From: Candidatus Omnitrophota bacterium
Lineage (GTDB): Bacteria > Omnitrophota > Gorgyraeia > 2-01-FULL-45-10
Direction: 5' to 3'
Assembly (NCBI GenBank): GCA_026387165.1
Contig: JAPLMG010000172.1
Span: 1-7,586, forward strand
DNA length: 7,586 nucleotides
Below, one piece after another: positions 1 through 4,931 of the stretch. The notes beneath the pieces were generated by a model. That model saw only the letters and a list, made by a program, of their open reading frames with translations. It made no database searches and had not been told where the DNA came from. The position numbers and the translations under genes were made by a program. The first letter of the stretch is position 1, and every line of letters begins with the position of its first letter.

Positions 1-1229
1 CGGATAAATCTTTTTGTATGCGACGTTACAGGTTCGGAAAAATCCCCGCCCGGAGGAGAGACGGACGCTATAATAGTGATGGAGCCGTTTTCGTTGTTCA
101 ATGTCCTCACCTTACCGGCTCTTTCGTAGAACTCCGCCAGCCGCGAAGGCAGATATGCCGGGAAGCCCTCCTCAAGCGGCATCTCTTCCAATCTTCCCGA
201 AAGCTCTCTCAACGCCTCCGCCCATCTTGATGTGGAGTCGGCCAGGAGCGCGACGTTGTATCCCATGTCGCGGTAGTATTCCGCCATCGTGATCCCGGTA
301 TATATGCTTGCTTCACGCGCCGCGACCGGCATGTTGGACGTATTCGCTATAAATATCGTCCTTTCGGTCAACGGCCTTCCGGTCCTCGGGTCGACTAATT
401 TGGGAAAGTTCAATAAGACATCTGTCATCTCATTGCCGCGCTCTCCGCATCCTACGAAGAGCACTATCTCGGCATCGCTCCATTTGGCTATCTGGTGCTG
501 CACGACGGTCTTGCCCGTCCCAAACCCGCCGGGGATAGCGACGCACCCGCCCTTGGCCACGGGAAAGAGCGTATCTATGACACGCTGGCCCGTTATCAGC
601 GGCTCGTTCACGCCTAACCTCTCGCCGTAAGGCCTGGACTTGCGGACCGGCCAGCGCTGGTACATAAAGATATCTATATCAACGCCGTCTTTCGTTACAA
701 CGGCTATTCTTTCCGAAAGAGAATAATCGCCCTCAGGAGCCGCCCACTTCAATGATCCGCTGACAGCCGGAGGAATCAATATCTTATGCATTATCAGATC
801 GGTCTCTTTTACCTCGCCTATCCTCTCGCCGCCTTTTACATTATCGCCCGCTTTTCGTCGGGGGAAAAAGCGCCACTTCTTCTTTTTGTCAAGCGCCTCT
901 ACATGCACGCCCTTTTGAATATAGAAACCTTCTTTTTCCCTTATGACCTCGAGGGGCCGCTGTATACCGTCATATATGTTGCCTAAAAGCCCCGGCCCGA
1001 GCTCCACATATAAAGGAGTGCCCTGGGTATATATAAGATCGCCGGCCTTCAGCGAGGTCGTGTCCTCGTAGACCTGCATAAAGGCCCTGTCGGCCTTTAT
1101 CCTCACCACCTCTCCGATGAGATGATCCTCTCCGACCTCGACCATGTCGAGCATTCTTAAAGAGGCGACCTCTTCGGCCTCCACGACGGGCCCGACAACT
1201 CTGTATATCTTTCCGGCTATGCTTGACAT
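1..1229 (-). CDS. atpA: V/A-type ATP synthase catalytic subunit A (partial, C-terminus off the left edge)
   Basis: Catalytic subunit of the A3B3 head of the V/A-type rotary ATPase; it binds and hydrolyses or makes ATP on the cytoplasmic side. I translated 409 codons from the ATG at 1229 to the window edge without a stop. An N-terminal beta-barrel begins MSSIAGKIYRVVGPVVEAEE, and the subunit A-specific insert lies at about residues 115-190. The Walker A loop is GGFGTGKT (234-241). The catalytic Glu is E263 in VGCGERGNEM, and the Walker B Asp is D331 in ALLADSTSRW. NTSNMPVAAREASIYTGIT and SPPGGDFSEPVT are also typical of subunit A rather than B. About 170-190 residues should be missing. The gene starts 3 nt after the subunit E stop, with an AGAGG about 11 nt upstream of the ATG, so it is probably translationally linked to E. 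The P-loop differs from the common GPFGSGKT at two sites but fits the Walker consensus. Confidence 0.97.
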   Translation of the reverse strand, partial: MSSIAGKIYRVVGPVVEAEEVASLRMLDMVEVGEDHLIGEVVRIKADRAFMQVYEDTTSLKAGDLIYTQGTPLYVELGPGLLGNIYDGIQRPLEVIREKEGFYIQKGVHVEALDKKKKWRFFPRRKAGDNVKGGERIGEVKETDLIMHKILIPPAVSGSLKWAAPEGDYSLSERIAVVTKDGVDIDIFMYQRWPVRKSRPYGERLGVNEPLITGQRVIDTLFPVAKGGCVAIPGGFGTGKTVVQHQIAKWSDAEIVLFVGCGERGNEMTDVLLNFPKLVDPRTGRPLTERTIFIANTSNMPVAAREASIYTGITMAEYYRDMGYNVALLADSTSRWAEALRELSGRLEEMPLEEGFPAYLPSRLAEFYERAGKVRTLNNENGSITIIASVSPPGGDFSEPVTSHTKRFI

Positions 1230-1232
1230 ATA

Positions 1233-1838
1233 TTAAAAAGCCTCTTTAAGCAGCTTCATGTAGATCTCATCATAAGCTCTCTTGAGCCTCGCGGAGAACC
1301 TGTTATCGAATAATAATCTGCCGTCCTGTGACTGCACTATCACGCCTATCTCGCCCGAATCACTCTTCTTAAACTCCACAGGCAGATCGTTGAATTGGGA
1401 TATCACTCCTTCATCGAGATGAGAATAAAAGACCTGTGCCTTTTTGTCATCGACTATCCTGATGCCTTCGAGAATCGCTTCTTTTAAAAATTTCACGTAA
1501 TCAGGACTACCCCGGAAGTTTTCAGCCTCTCTCTTCACGGCCGCGACGACATCCGCTATAAATAGGCTCCGGGCCTGCAGGTCCACTCTTCTCTTCTCCA
1601 TAGTAACGGTAGAGAATATCCTCTCTCTCATCAGGGCCGTTTCTTTTTCCGCGGCCGAAAGGATGGCGCGGGCCCTTCCTTGAGCCTCTTTAGAAGCTTC
1701 AGACAAAATACGCTCCCTCTCCTTATGAGCCTTGCCTGAGAGAAACTCCGCCTCTTCGGACGATTCCTCTCTGATCCTGGAGCATATCTCCCCGGCATTC
1801 TCGCCGTTTATTTTTGAAACGTCTTTTTTGTTTCTCAT
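1233..1838 (-). CDS. atpE: V/A-type ATP synthase subunit E (peripheral stalk)
   Basis: Peripheral stalk subunit that pairs with the small H/G-type coiled-coil protein and ties the top of the head to subunit I. The protein has 201 residues, a normal length. Residues 1 to about 95 are charged, Ala/Glu/Arg-rich coiled coil. The C-terminal globular domain carries the family signature around 163-184 (GEIGVIVQSQDGRLLFDN, followed by SARL) and ends in an amphipathic helix. The start at 1838 is the only sensible ATG, because an in-frame TAA lies just before it. No Shine-Dalgarno site is visible: the bases before the ATG are TGATATAAA, and 12 nt upstream the repeat element begins. The original initiation region may have been lost when the element arrived. 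It is followed by atpA with a 3-nt gap. Confidence 0.93.
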   Translation of the reverse strand: MRNKKDVSKINGENAGEICSRIREESSEEAEFLSGKAHKERERILSEASKEAQGRARAILSAAEKETALMRERIFSTVTMEKRRVDLQARSLFIADVVAAVKREAENFRGSPDYVKFLKEAILEGIRIVDDKKAQVFYSHLDEGVISQFNDLPVEFKKSDSGEIGVIVQSQDGRLLFDNRFSARLKRAYDEIYMKLLKEAF

Positions 1839-1850
1839 TTTATATCACTG

Positions 1851-1864
1851 CTGTCCAAATTAGC
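1851..1864 (+). repeat. Left terminal inverted repeat of the element
   Basis: CTGTCCAAATTAGC, perfectly complementary to the right copy at 2191-2204. The next inner bases (GTTTTACCCT and on) do not match the inside of the right end, so the perfect match stops at 14 bp. Confidence 0.85.
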
Positions 1865-1963
1865 GTTTTACCCTCGACGGAAAAGACATTTTGAGATTTG
1901 ATCTTTGCATACCCCTCACCCTATCTGGTTTTCATACAAAAACCGGATGCCTACTGCTTGTCT

Positions 1964-1990
1964 ATATAGTTTTCCTACGGAAAACTATAT
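1964..1990. repeat. 12-bp perfect hairpin within the element
   Basis: ATATAGTTTTCC (1964-1975) pairs exactly with GGAAAACTATAT (1979-1990) around a TAC loop. It is followed by GCCTAC at 1991-1996. A related, weaker hairpin, GGTTTT (1927-1932) with AAAACC (1939-1944), is followed by the same GCCTAC at 1949-1954. The two look like diverged copies about 42 bp apart. Confidence 0.75.
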
Positions 1991-2022
1991 GCCTACAAAC
2001 TGCCGATAGCCTTGCGGGCTTG

Positions 2023-2046
2023 CCCTCTCCCCTAAAGGGGAGAGGG
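2023..2046. repeat. 11-bp perfect GC-rich hairpin within the element
   Basis: CCCTCTCCCCT (2023-2033) pairs exactly with AGGGGAGAGGG (2036-2046) around a two-base AA gap. No T-run follows on either strand, so it is not a standard intrinsic terminator, although in RNA it would be very stable. It matches the CCTCTCCCC motif that starts each of the units at 2061, 2102 and 2143. Confidence 0.75.
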
Positions 2047-2060
2047 GATTTCCTCATAAT

Positions 2061-2160
2061 TTCCTCTCCCCCTTCAGGATACAGGATTCTAGGCCCTGTA
2101 TTTCCTCTCCCCCTTCAGGATACAGGATTCTAGGCCCTGTATTTCCTCTCCCCCTTCAGG
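2061..2160 (+). repeat. 41-bp tandem repeat, two full copies plus an 18-bp partial copy
   Basis: Copies start at 2061, 2102 and 2143, each with TTCCTCTCCCCCTTCAGG. The first two copies are identical over 41 bp, and each contains a further inverted repeat, ATACAGG with CCTGTAT, around a 9-nt loop. The third is an 18-bp partial copy whose CCTCTCCCCC arm (2145-2154) pairs with GGGGGAGAGG (2159-2168). Identity of the two full copies implies a recent duplication. No variable spacers lie between copies, so this is not a CRISPR array. Confidence 0.85.
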
Positions 2161-2168
2161 GGGAGAGG
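2145..2168. repeat. 10-bp perfect hairpin near the right end of the element
   Basis: CCTCTCCCCC (2145-2154) and GGGGGAGAGG (2159-2168) pair around a TTCA loop. This looks like the ancestral core stem of the element, into whose left arm the extra 41-bp units were added. The subunit F stop codon (2170-2172) follows it directly. Confidence 0.75.
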
Positions 2169-2169
2169 A

Positions 2170-2433
2170 TTAAGGTGAGGGGGAAATTGTGCTAATTTGG
2201 ACAGGGATCTCAAGGACGAGCGGAAGCGACTTGCTGTACAAGAGCTCATCCAACTCTCCCTCTATGAACGATGCCGCCTTTTGTGTGACGAGAATGACGC
2301 CGACGCCCTCGCTACTGACGGCCACTTTGAGCGCTTCCAGCGCCTCGCTGCGTGCCGACACTTCGCGCGTCTCGACGCCCGCAAGTTTAAATCCCAGGCT
2401 GCTCGCGCTGTCGGCGATACAGAAGAAGCGCAT
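2170..2433 (-). CDS. atpF: V/A-type ATP synthase subunit F, C-terminus truncated and replaced by element sequence
   Basis: Central-stalk subunit that sits on D and modulates rotation. Residues 1-77 form a normal F N-terminal Rossmann-like domain: MRFFCIADSASSLGFKLAGV at the start, VGVILVTQKAA for a central strand and turn, and SLPLVLEIP (69-77). Family members usually have about 100-105 residues, with a C-terminal helix after the EIP-like strand. Here the frame crosses into the repeat element after residue 77, reads VQISTISPSP and stops, giving 87 residues. No remnant of the usual helix is evident in the 12 nt left of the element, so that DNA appears deleted. The N-terminal domain may still fold and bind. 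Only a weak GGATGG is seen about 9 nt before the ATG. It could equally be listed as a damaged gene. Note that symbols for this complex differ between naming schemes. Confidence 0.85.
   Translation of the reverse strand: MRFFCIADSASSLGFKLAGVETREVSARSEALEALKVAVSSEGVGVILVTQKAASFIEGELDELLYSKSLPLVLEIPVQISTISPSP
2191..2204 (-). repeat. Right terminal inverted repeat of the element, inside the subunit F reading frame
   Basis: GCTAATTTGGACAG on the plus strand. Read on the minus strand in the F frame it supplies part of a proline codon and then Val-Gln-Ile-Ser, so the repeat is translated as part of the altered F tail. Confidence 0.85.
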
Positions 2434-2471
2434 TTTACTACGCCATCCAACTAGCTAAACCGAGGTAAGGT

Positions 2472-2495
2472 CCGCCTTCGCCAAGGCTTCGGCGG
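2472..2495. repeat. Palindrome with symmetric TTC/TTC internal loop (family copy 1)
   Basis: CCGCC (2472-2476), TTC, GCC (2480-2482), AA, GGC (2485-2487), TTC, GGCGG (2491-2495). The outer and inner stems pair perfectly, with three unpaired bases facing each other. On the minus strand, which is the operon mRNA, the internal loop reads GAA/GAA. It lies 39 nt upstream of the subunit F start. Confidence 0.7.
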
Positions 2496-2498
2496 GAT

Positions 2499-2524
2499 TT
2501 CTTCGAAGCTTTAGCGAAGAAGAA
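2499..2524. repeat. Palindrome with symmetric GAA/GAA internal loop (family copy 2)
   Basis: TTCTTC (2499-2504), GAA, GC (2508-2509), TTTA loop, GC (2514-2515), GAA, GAAGAA (2519-2524). An alternative pairing of TTCTTCG (2499-2505) with CGAAGAA (2515-2521) is also possible. It follows copy 1 by 3 nt. Confidence 0.65.
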
Positions 2525-2527
2525 CTC

Positions 2528-2585
2528 CGTAGGAATAGGTCCTACGAAGCATACTGTAGTTTGCGCGTTGATTGCGAAGTAGACC
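2528..2585. repeat. Overlapping hairpins at the end of atpK (family copy 3)
   Basis: Two structures overlap. CGTAGGA (2528-2534) pairs with TCCTACG (2540-2546). Alternatively GGT-C-CTAC (2538-2545) pairs with GTAGACC (2579-2585) with one bulged C, followed inward by GAA/GAA (2546-2548 and 2576-2578) and GC/GC. The second shares its GGTCCTACGAAGC and GCGAAGTAGACC arms with the copy at 2883-2938. The two folds are mutually exclusive. It begins 2 nt after the atpK stop codon. Confidence 0.7.
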
Positions 2586-2587
2586 AT

Positions 2588-2812
2588 TTATACTCTGCCC
2601 AATATCATTATCGAAATTATCAGCCCGTAAATAGCTATGCCCTCGGCCAGGCCCACATATATGAGAGCCTTGCCGGCTATCTCCGGCTTTTCGCTCATCG
2701 CCCCGACGGCTGCCGCTCCGACATAAGCCACCGCCACACCCGCGGCGATCGCGCTCAAACCCGTGGCCATAGCGGCCGACAGAAAAGCCCATTTTACCGT
2801 ACTAGGATCCAT
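2588..2812 (-). CDS. atpK: V/A-type ATP synthase subunit K (rotor ring c-type proteolipid)
   Basis: Ion-carrying subunit of the membrane rotor ring. The protein is 74 residues with two transmembrane helices, about 9-38 (very rich in Ala and Gly) and 47-71, joined by a polar loop SEKPE (40-44). Glu57 in VGLAEGIAIYGL is the ion-binding carboxylate, and Tyr62 matches the tyrosine of the E-x4-Y pattern. The residue after Glu57 is Gly rather than Ser or Thr, and the protein has no glutamine, so the usual sodium ligands are absent; H+ coupling is inferred. A single hairpin with one carboxylate differs from the doubled K of Enterococcus-type enzymes. It has the best ribosome binding site in the window, AAGGAGGT at 2818-2825, 5 nt before the ATG, which fits the need for many copies per complex. 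Hairpin repeats flank it on both sides. Confidence 0.95.
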   Translation of the reverse strand: MDPSTVKWAFLSAAMATGLSAIAAGVAVAYVGAAAVGAMSEKPEIAGKALIYVGLAEGIAIYGLIISIMILGRV

Positions 2813-2817
2813 CTACT

Positions 2818-2825
2818 ACCTCCTT
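2818..2825 (-). promoter_or_regulatory. Strong Shine-Dalgarno site of atpK
   Basis: AAGGAGGT on the minus strand, a full match to the anti-Shine-Dalgarno core at optimal spacing. It is clearly stronger than the sites before the other ATPase genes in the window. A hairpin ends 2 nt upstream and would leave it single-stranded. Confidence 0.85.
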
Positions 2826-2827
2826 TT

Positions 2828-2871
2828 CTGCTTCGCCCTTCAACTAACCTATAGCCGGTAGGGCTTCGCAG
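2828..2871. repeat. Palindrome with symmetric TTC/TTC internal loop (family copy 4)
   Basis: CTGC (2828-2831), TTC, GCCC (2835-2838), 22-nt loop, GGGC (2861-2864), TTC, GCAG (2868-2871). In the minus-strand mRNA the internal loop is GAA/GAA. Part of the loop can pair further (ACC with GGT and CT with AG around a bulged A). It lies immediately 5' of the atpK ribosome binding site in the transcript. Confidence 0.7.
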
Positions 2872-2882
2872 GAATTATCTAT

Positions 2883-2938
2883 AAGGTCCTACGAAGCCAT
2901 ACCCGATCTTTTCGGGCTGGATGGCGAAGTAGACCTTT
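2883..2938. repeat. Long palindrome with GAA/GAA internal loop (family copy 5)
   Basis: AAGGT (2883-2887) and CTAC (2889-2892) pair with GTAG (2929-2932) and ACCTT (2933-2937), with a bulged C at 2888. Next come GAA/GAA, GCCAT (2896-2900) with ATGGC (2921-2925), and an inner CCCGA (2902-2906) with TCGGG (2912-2916). On the plus strand it runs into T2936-2941, giving the look of an intrinsic terminator for antisense transcription. On the minus strand no T-run follows. Confidence 0.7.
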
Positions 2939-2948
2939 TTTCACTTAT

Positions 2949-3012
2949 CCTTCGACGCGGCCTGACTTTTGCAAATGCCTTGCTCAGGATAAAACCCTGA
3001 GTCCATCAAAGG
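2949..3012. repeat. Palindrome with CTCAGG/CCTGAG core next to the atpI stop
   Basis: The core stem is CTCAGG (2983-2988) and CCTGAG (2996-3001) around ATAAAAC. An outer imperfect pair is CCTTCGA (2949-2955) and TCAAAGG (3006-3012). The plan differs from the GAA-loop family. It begins 3 nt after the atpI stop codon. With the two palindromes before it, it fills the 203-nt gap between atpI and atpK. Confidence 0.55.
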
Positions 3013-3015
3013 GTT

Positions 3016-4923
3016 TTACATCGTCAACGGTTTATAAAAACGCTTCCCGCTCATAAAGAACTTGGAGAAGAATTCGTAATAATTTAAACGCAGGCTCTGT
3101 ATGCTCACTACGAGCCCTTCGAGAAGTATTATAAGTATATTGCCGAGCACCATCACTATCAAAGACGCCGCGGTGCCGCCGACGCCTTTCATTATGCGCG
3201 ACAGTTCAAATATCGACAGGAAGAGCCCGGTATGGGCCAGAGCGAACGCGGCTATACGTATGAAAGATACGGTATTGGCAAGATAGCCCATCACTATCTC
3301 CAGTATATCTATCGTGCTCTCCATAAATGCCGTCAATACGCTCTCCCGCTTCTTTTTTACGATCAATTCTACGAGAGGCTTAAGAAAGAGCAGCCCCATG
3401 CATGCCAAAAATACTATTACATATACGGGCTGAAATCTCGCGTTTGTCGAAACGAGCATCTTGCTTACGAGGGCTATGCCCGCCCAGTATATCACGCCGG
3501 CTATCAGGCCCGCCTTATCGAAAATAGCTTTGATGTAGTCTCTGTCTTTGAACGCGTTTACGACATTCAGGAGTATGCCTCCCGTTATCATGACTACGCC
3601 GAAGAGTATGCTTATCTTGAATATCCCGATAATGCTGTGCATCGGCTTTATCCACAGCGACGGGAACTCGTATCCGAAGAAGCTCCCGTACAGTATACCA
3701 AATAACTCGGAGCTGACCCCGCAATAAAATATCAGGGTACCGGCCTGCCTCACCTTCTCTTTTTTACTCTTCCACAAAAAGAGGCTTATCACCGACAGCA
3801 CAAGCCCGTGGCCCAGGTCGCCGAACATCGCGCCAAACATTATGAGGAAGCTTATCGCGACGAATATCGTAGGGTCGATGGTGCCGTAACGCGGAATACC
3901 GTAGGCCTCTATTAACAGTTCGAACGGCTTGAAGATCTTAGTATGTTTTAATTTTACCGGTATCTCCTCTTTAGGTATATCCAGCTCCTCGGCTCTTTTC
4001 TCTTCTATGCAGGAAGAGGGGTCGAATCTCTTGACCTCGTTCACGATCCTGGCCATCTGCGATCTCGGCACCCAGCCGGATATCAGGGCCGTCTTTTCCG
4101 TGACGCACGAATATCTCTTAGCTTCAAGCAGGGACTTCTTAACCATTACATAAGCCTCTGTATCGGAAAGGCCTTCCCGTAATTCATCTTTTAACTTCCC
4201 GAGGCTGAGATCGACGGCTTCGATATTCTTTTTGCAGACGTCTATTTCATTCTTTATCTTCTTAACTACTTCTTTGGAAAGCTCCTGAGGCCCTTGCTTT
4301 TGATCGAGCTTGATCCACCCGAGATCCCTCAGCGCTTTGTCGAGCAATTCTCTATCCCGCCTTAATCCTATGAAAAGAAGCGCCGCTCTGGTGCCTTCTT
4401 TCTTAAAAGGATAGACTATGTGCGGTATATTCTCGAGGCTCCTCTCAAGGACCGGCAGGTTCTTCTCTTCCATGCTCCCCATTTCCGCTTTTAAAAAAGA
4501 GTAGGAAGACGGCGGCATATTAATGGAGAACAGCGCATACTCTTCGAGGCGCGACAGCATCGCCTCTTTCGTATTCAACCGGGCGATCAGGTCCTCCTTC
4601 TCGGTCATCAATGGCTTAATCGCCTCTTCGGCCCTACCTAAGCTCTTATCGGCCTCATCGCAGGAGAAACTCTTCAGTTCTTTTTTTGGCGATAAGGTTA
4701 TTCCGGTCCTCTTGACTATATCTCCGAGGCGCGATTGAAGCGATTCATATAATGAATACTCCTTCTCGGCATGGAATTGCGGAATATCCTCCATTCCCTC
4801 CTCGATACCGCGTATGTCGACAGGATGGAATACGCCTGACTTCAAAAGGCGCGAGACGACGTTCTCCGCCCGCTCTTTCAGGACGGCTATAGTGACCAGC
4901 TCCATCGCTTCGGCTGTAAGCAT
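3016..4923 (-). CDS. atpI: V/A-type ATP synthase subunit I (membrane stator, a-subunit homologue)
   Basis: Membrane stator subunit that forms the ion half-channels next to the K ring and anchors the peripheral stalks. The protein is 635 residues, a normal length. Residues 1 to about 345 are cytoplasmic, alpha/beta and coiled-coil (roughly 90-125 and 215-265). The FKPFELLIEAYGIPRYGTID segment (331-350) leads into the membrane domain with the conserved MFGAMFGDLGHG (362-373). About eight hydrophobic segments follow. The key stator arginine is R556 in NTVSFIRIAAFALAH, and a second conserved arginine is R612 in SLRLNYYEFFSKF, with E602 in the preceding helix. The stop is followed by 203 nt of palindromic repeats before atpK. 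The start at 4923 has AGGA 6 nt upstream and lies 8 nt after the atpC stop. Confidence 0.97.
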   Translation of the reverse strand: MLTAEAMELVTIAVLKERAENVVSRLLKSGVFHPVDIRGIEEGMEDIPQFHAEKEYSLYESLQSRLGDIVKRTGITLSPKKELKSFSCDEADKSLGRAEEAIKPLMTEKEDLIARLNTKEAMLSRLEEYALFSINMPPSSYSFLKAEMGSMEEKNLPVLERSLENIPHIVYPFKKEGTRAALLFIGLRRDRELLDKALRDLGWIKLDQKQGPQELSKEVVKKIKNEIDVCKKNIEAVDLSLGKLKDELREGLSDTEAYVMVKKSLLEAKRYSCVTEKTALISGWVPRSQMARIVNEVKRFDPSSCIEEKRAEELDIPKEEIPVKLKHTKIFKPFELLIEAYGIPRYGTIDPTIFVAISFLIMFGAMFGDLGHGLVLSVISLFLWKSKKEKVRQAGTLIFYCGVSSELFGILYGSFFGYEFPSLWIKPMHSIIGIFKISILFGVVMITGGILLNVVNAFKDRDYIKAIFDKAGLIAGVIYWAGIALVSKMLVSTNARFQPVYVIVFLACMGLLFLKPLVELIVKKKRESVLTAFMESTIDILEIVMGYLANTVSFIRIAAFALAHTGLFLSIFELSRIMKGVGGTAASLIVMVLGNILIILLEGLVVSIQSLRLNYYEFFSKFFMSGKRFYKPLTM

Positions 4924-4931
4924 CTAAGATC

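Larger units (their letters stand above)
1851..2204. mobile_element. 354-bp non-coding MITE-like element with 14-bp terminal inverted repeats
   Basis: The ends are perfect inverted repeats: CTGTCCAAATTAGC at 1851-1864 and GCTAATTTGGACAG at 2191-2204. Further in, a second imperfect inverted pair is CCCCTCACC (1912-1920) and GGTGAGGGG (2174-2182). No transposase or credible protein is encoded. The interior is a series of strong hairpins and a tandem repeat. This fits a miniature inverted-repeat element moved by a transposase elsewhere in the genome. No target-site duplication is seen at either boundary. The right end lies inside the subunit F gene and the left end is 12 nt from the subunit E start. 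This accounts for the whole gene-free stretch of 331 nt between F and E. Confidence 0.8.

Noticed and set aside
1839..1850. Extended -10 box TGATATAAA as a promoter for subunit E
   Set aside because: No -35 hexamer occurs at suitable spacing, and the start point would fall downstream of the E start codon.
1865..1911. Remnant of the lost F C-terminus between the left terminal repeat and CCCCTCACC
   Set aside because: All three minus-strand frames were read. None gives a sequence resembling the usual F C-terminal helix, and the segment lies inside the terminal repeat.
1891..2133. An 80-codon plus-strand open frame within the repeat element
   Set aside because: It consists of the hairpin and tandem repeat DNA, has no plausible protein composition or ribosome binding site, and repeats the same residues in each unit.
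2061..2160. Possible CRISPR array
   Set aside because: The repeats are directly adjacent with no unique spacers, and only two full copies exist; it is a simple tandem duplication.
1841..2210. Target-site duplication around the element
   Set aside because: The flanks (CACTG on the left, GGATCTC on the right) do not match. Given the missing end of F, a deletion probably removed any duplication.
3232..3705. 157-codon plus-strand frame
   Set aside because: It is the antisense shadow of the membrane domain of subunit I, which is conserved over its full length.
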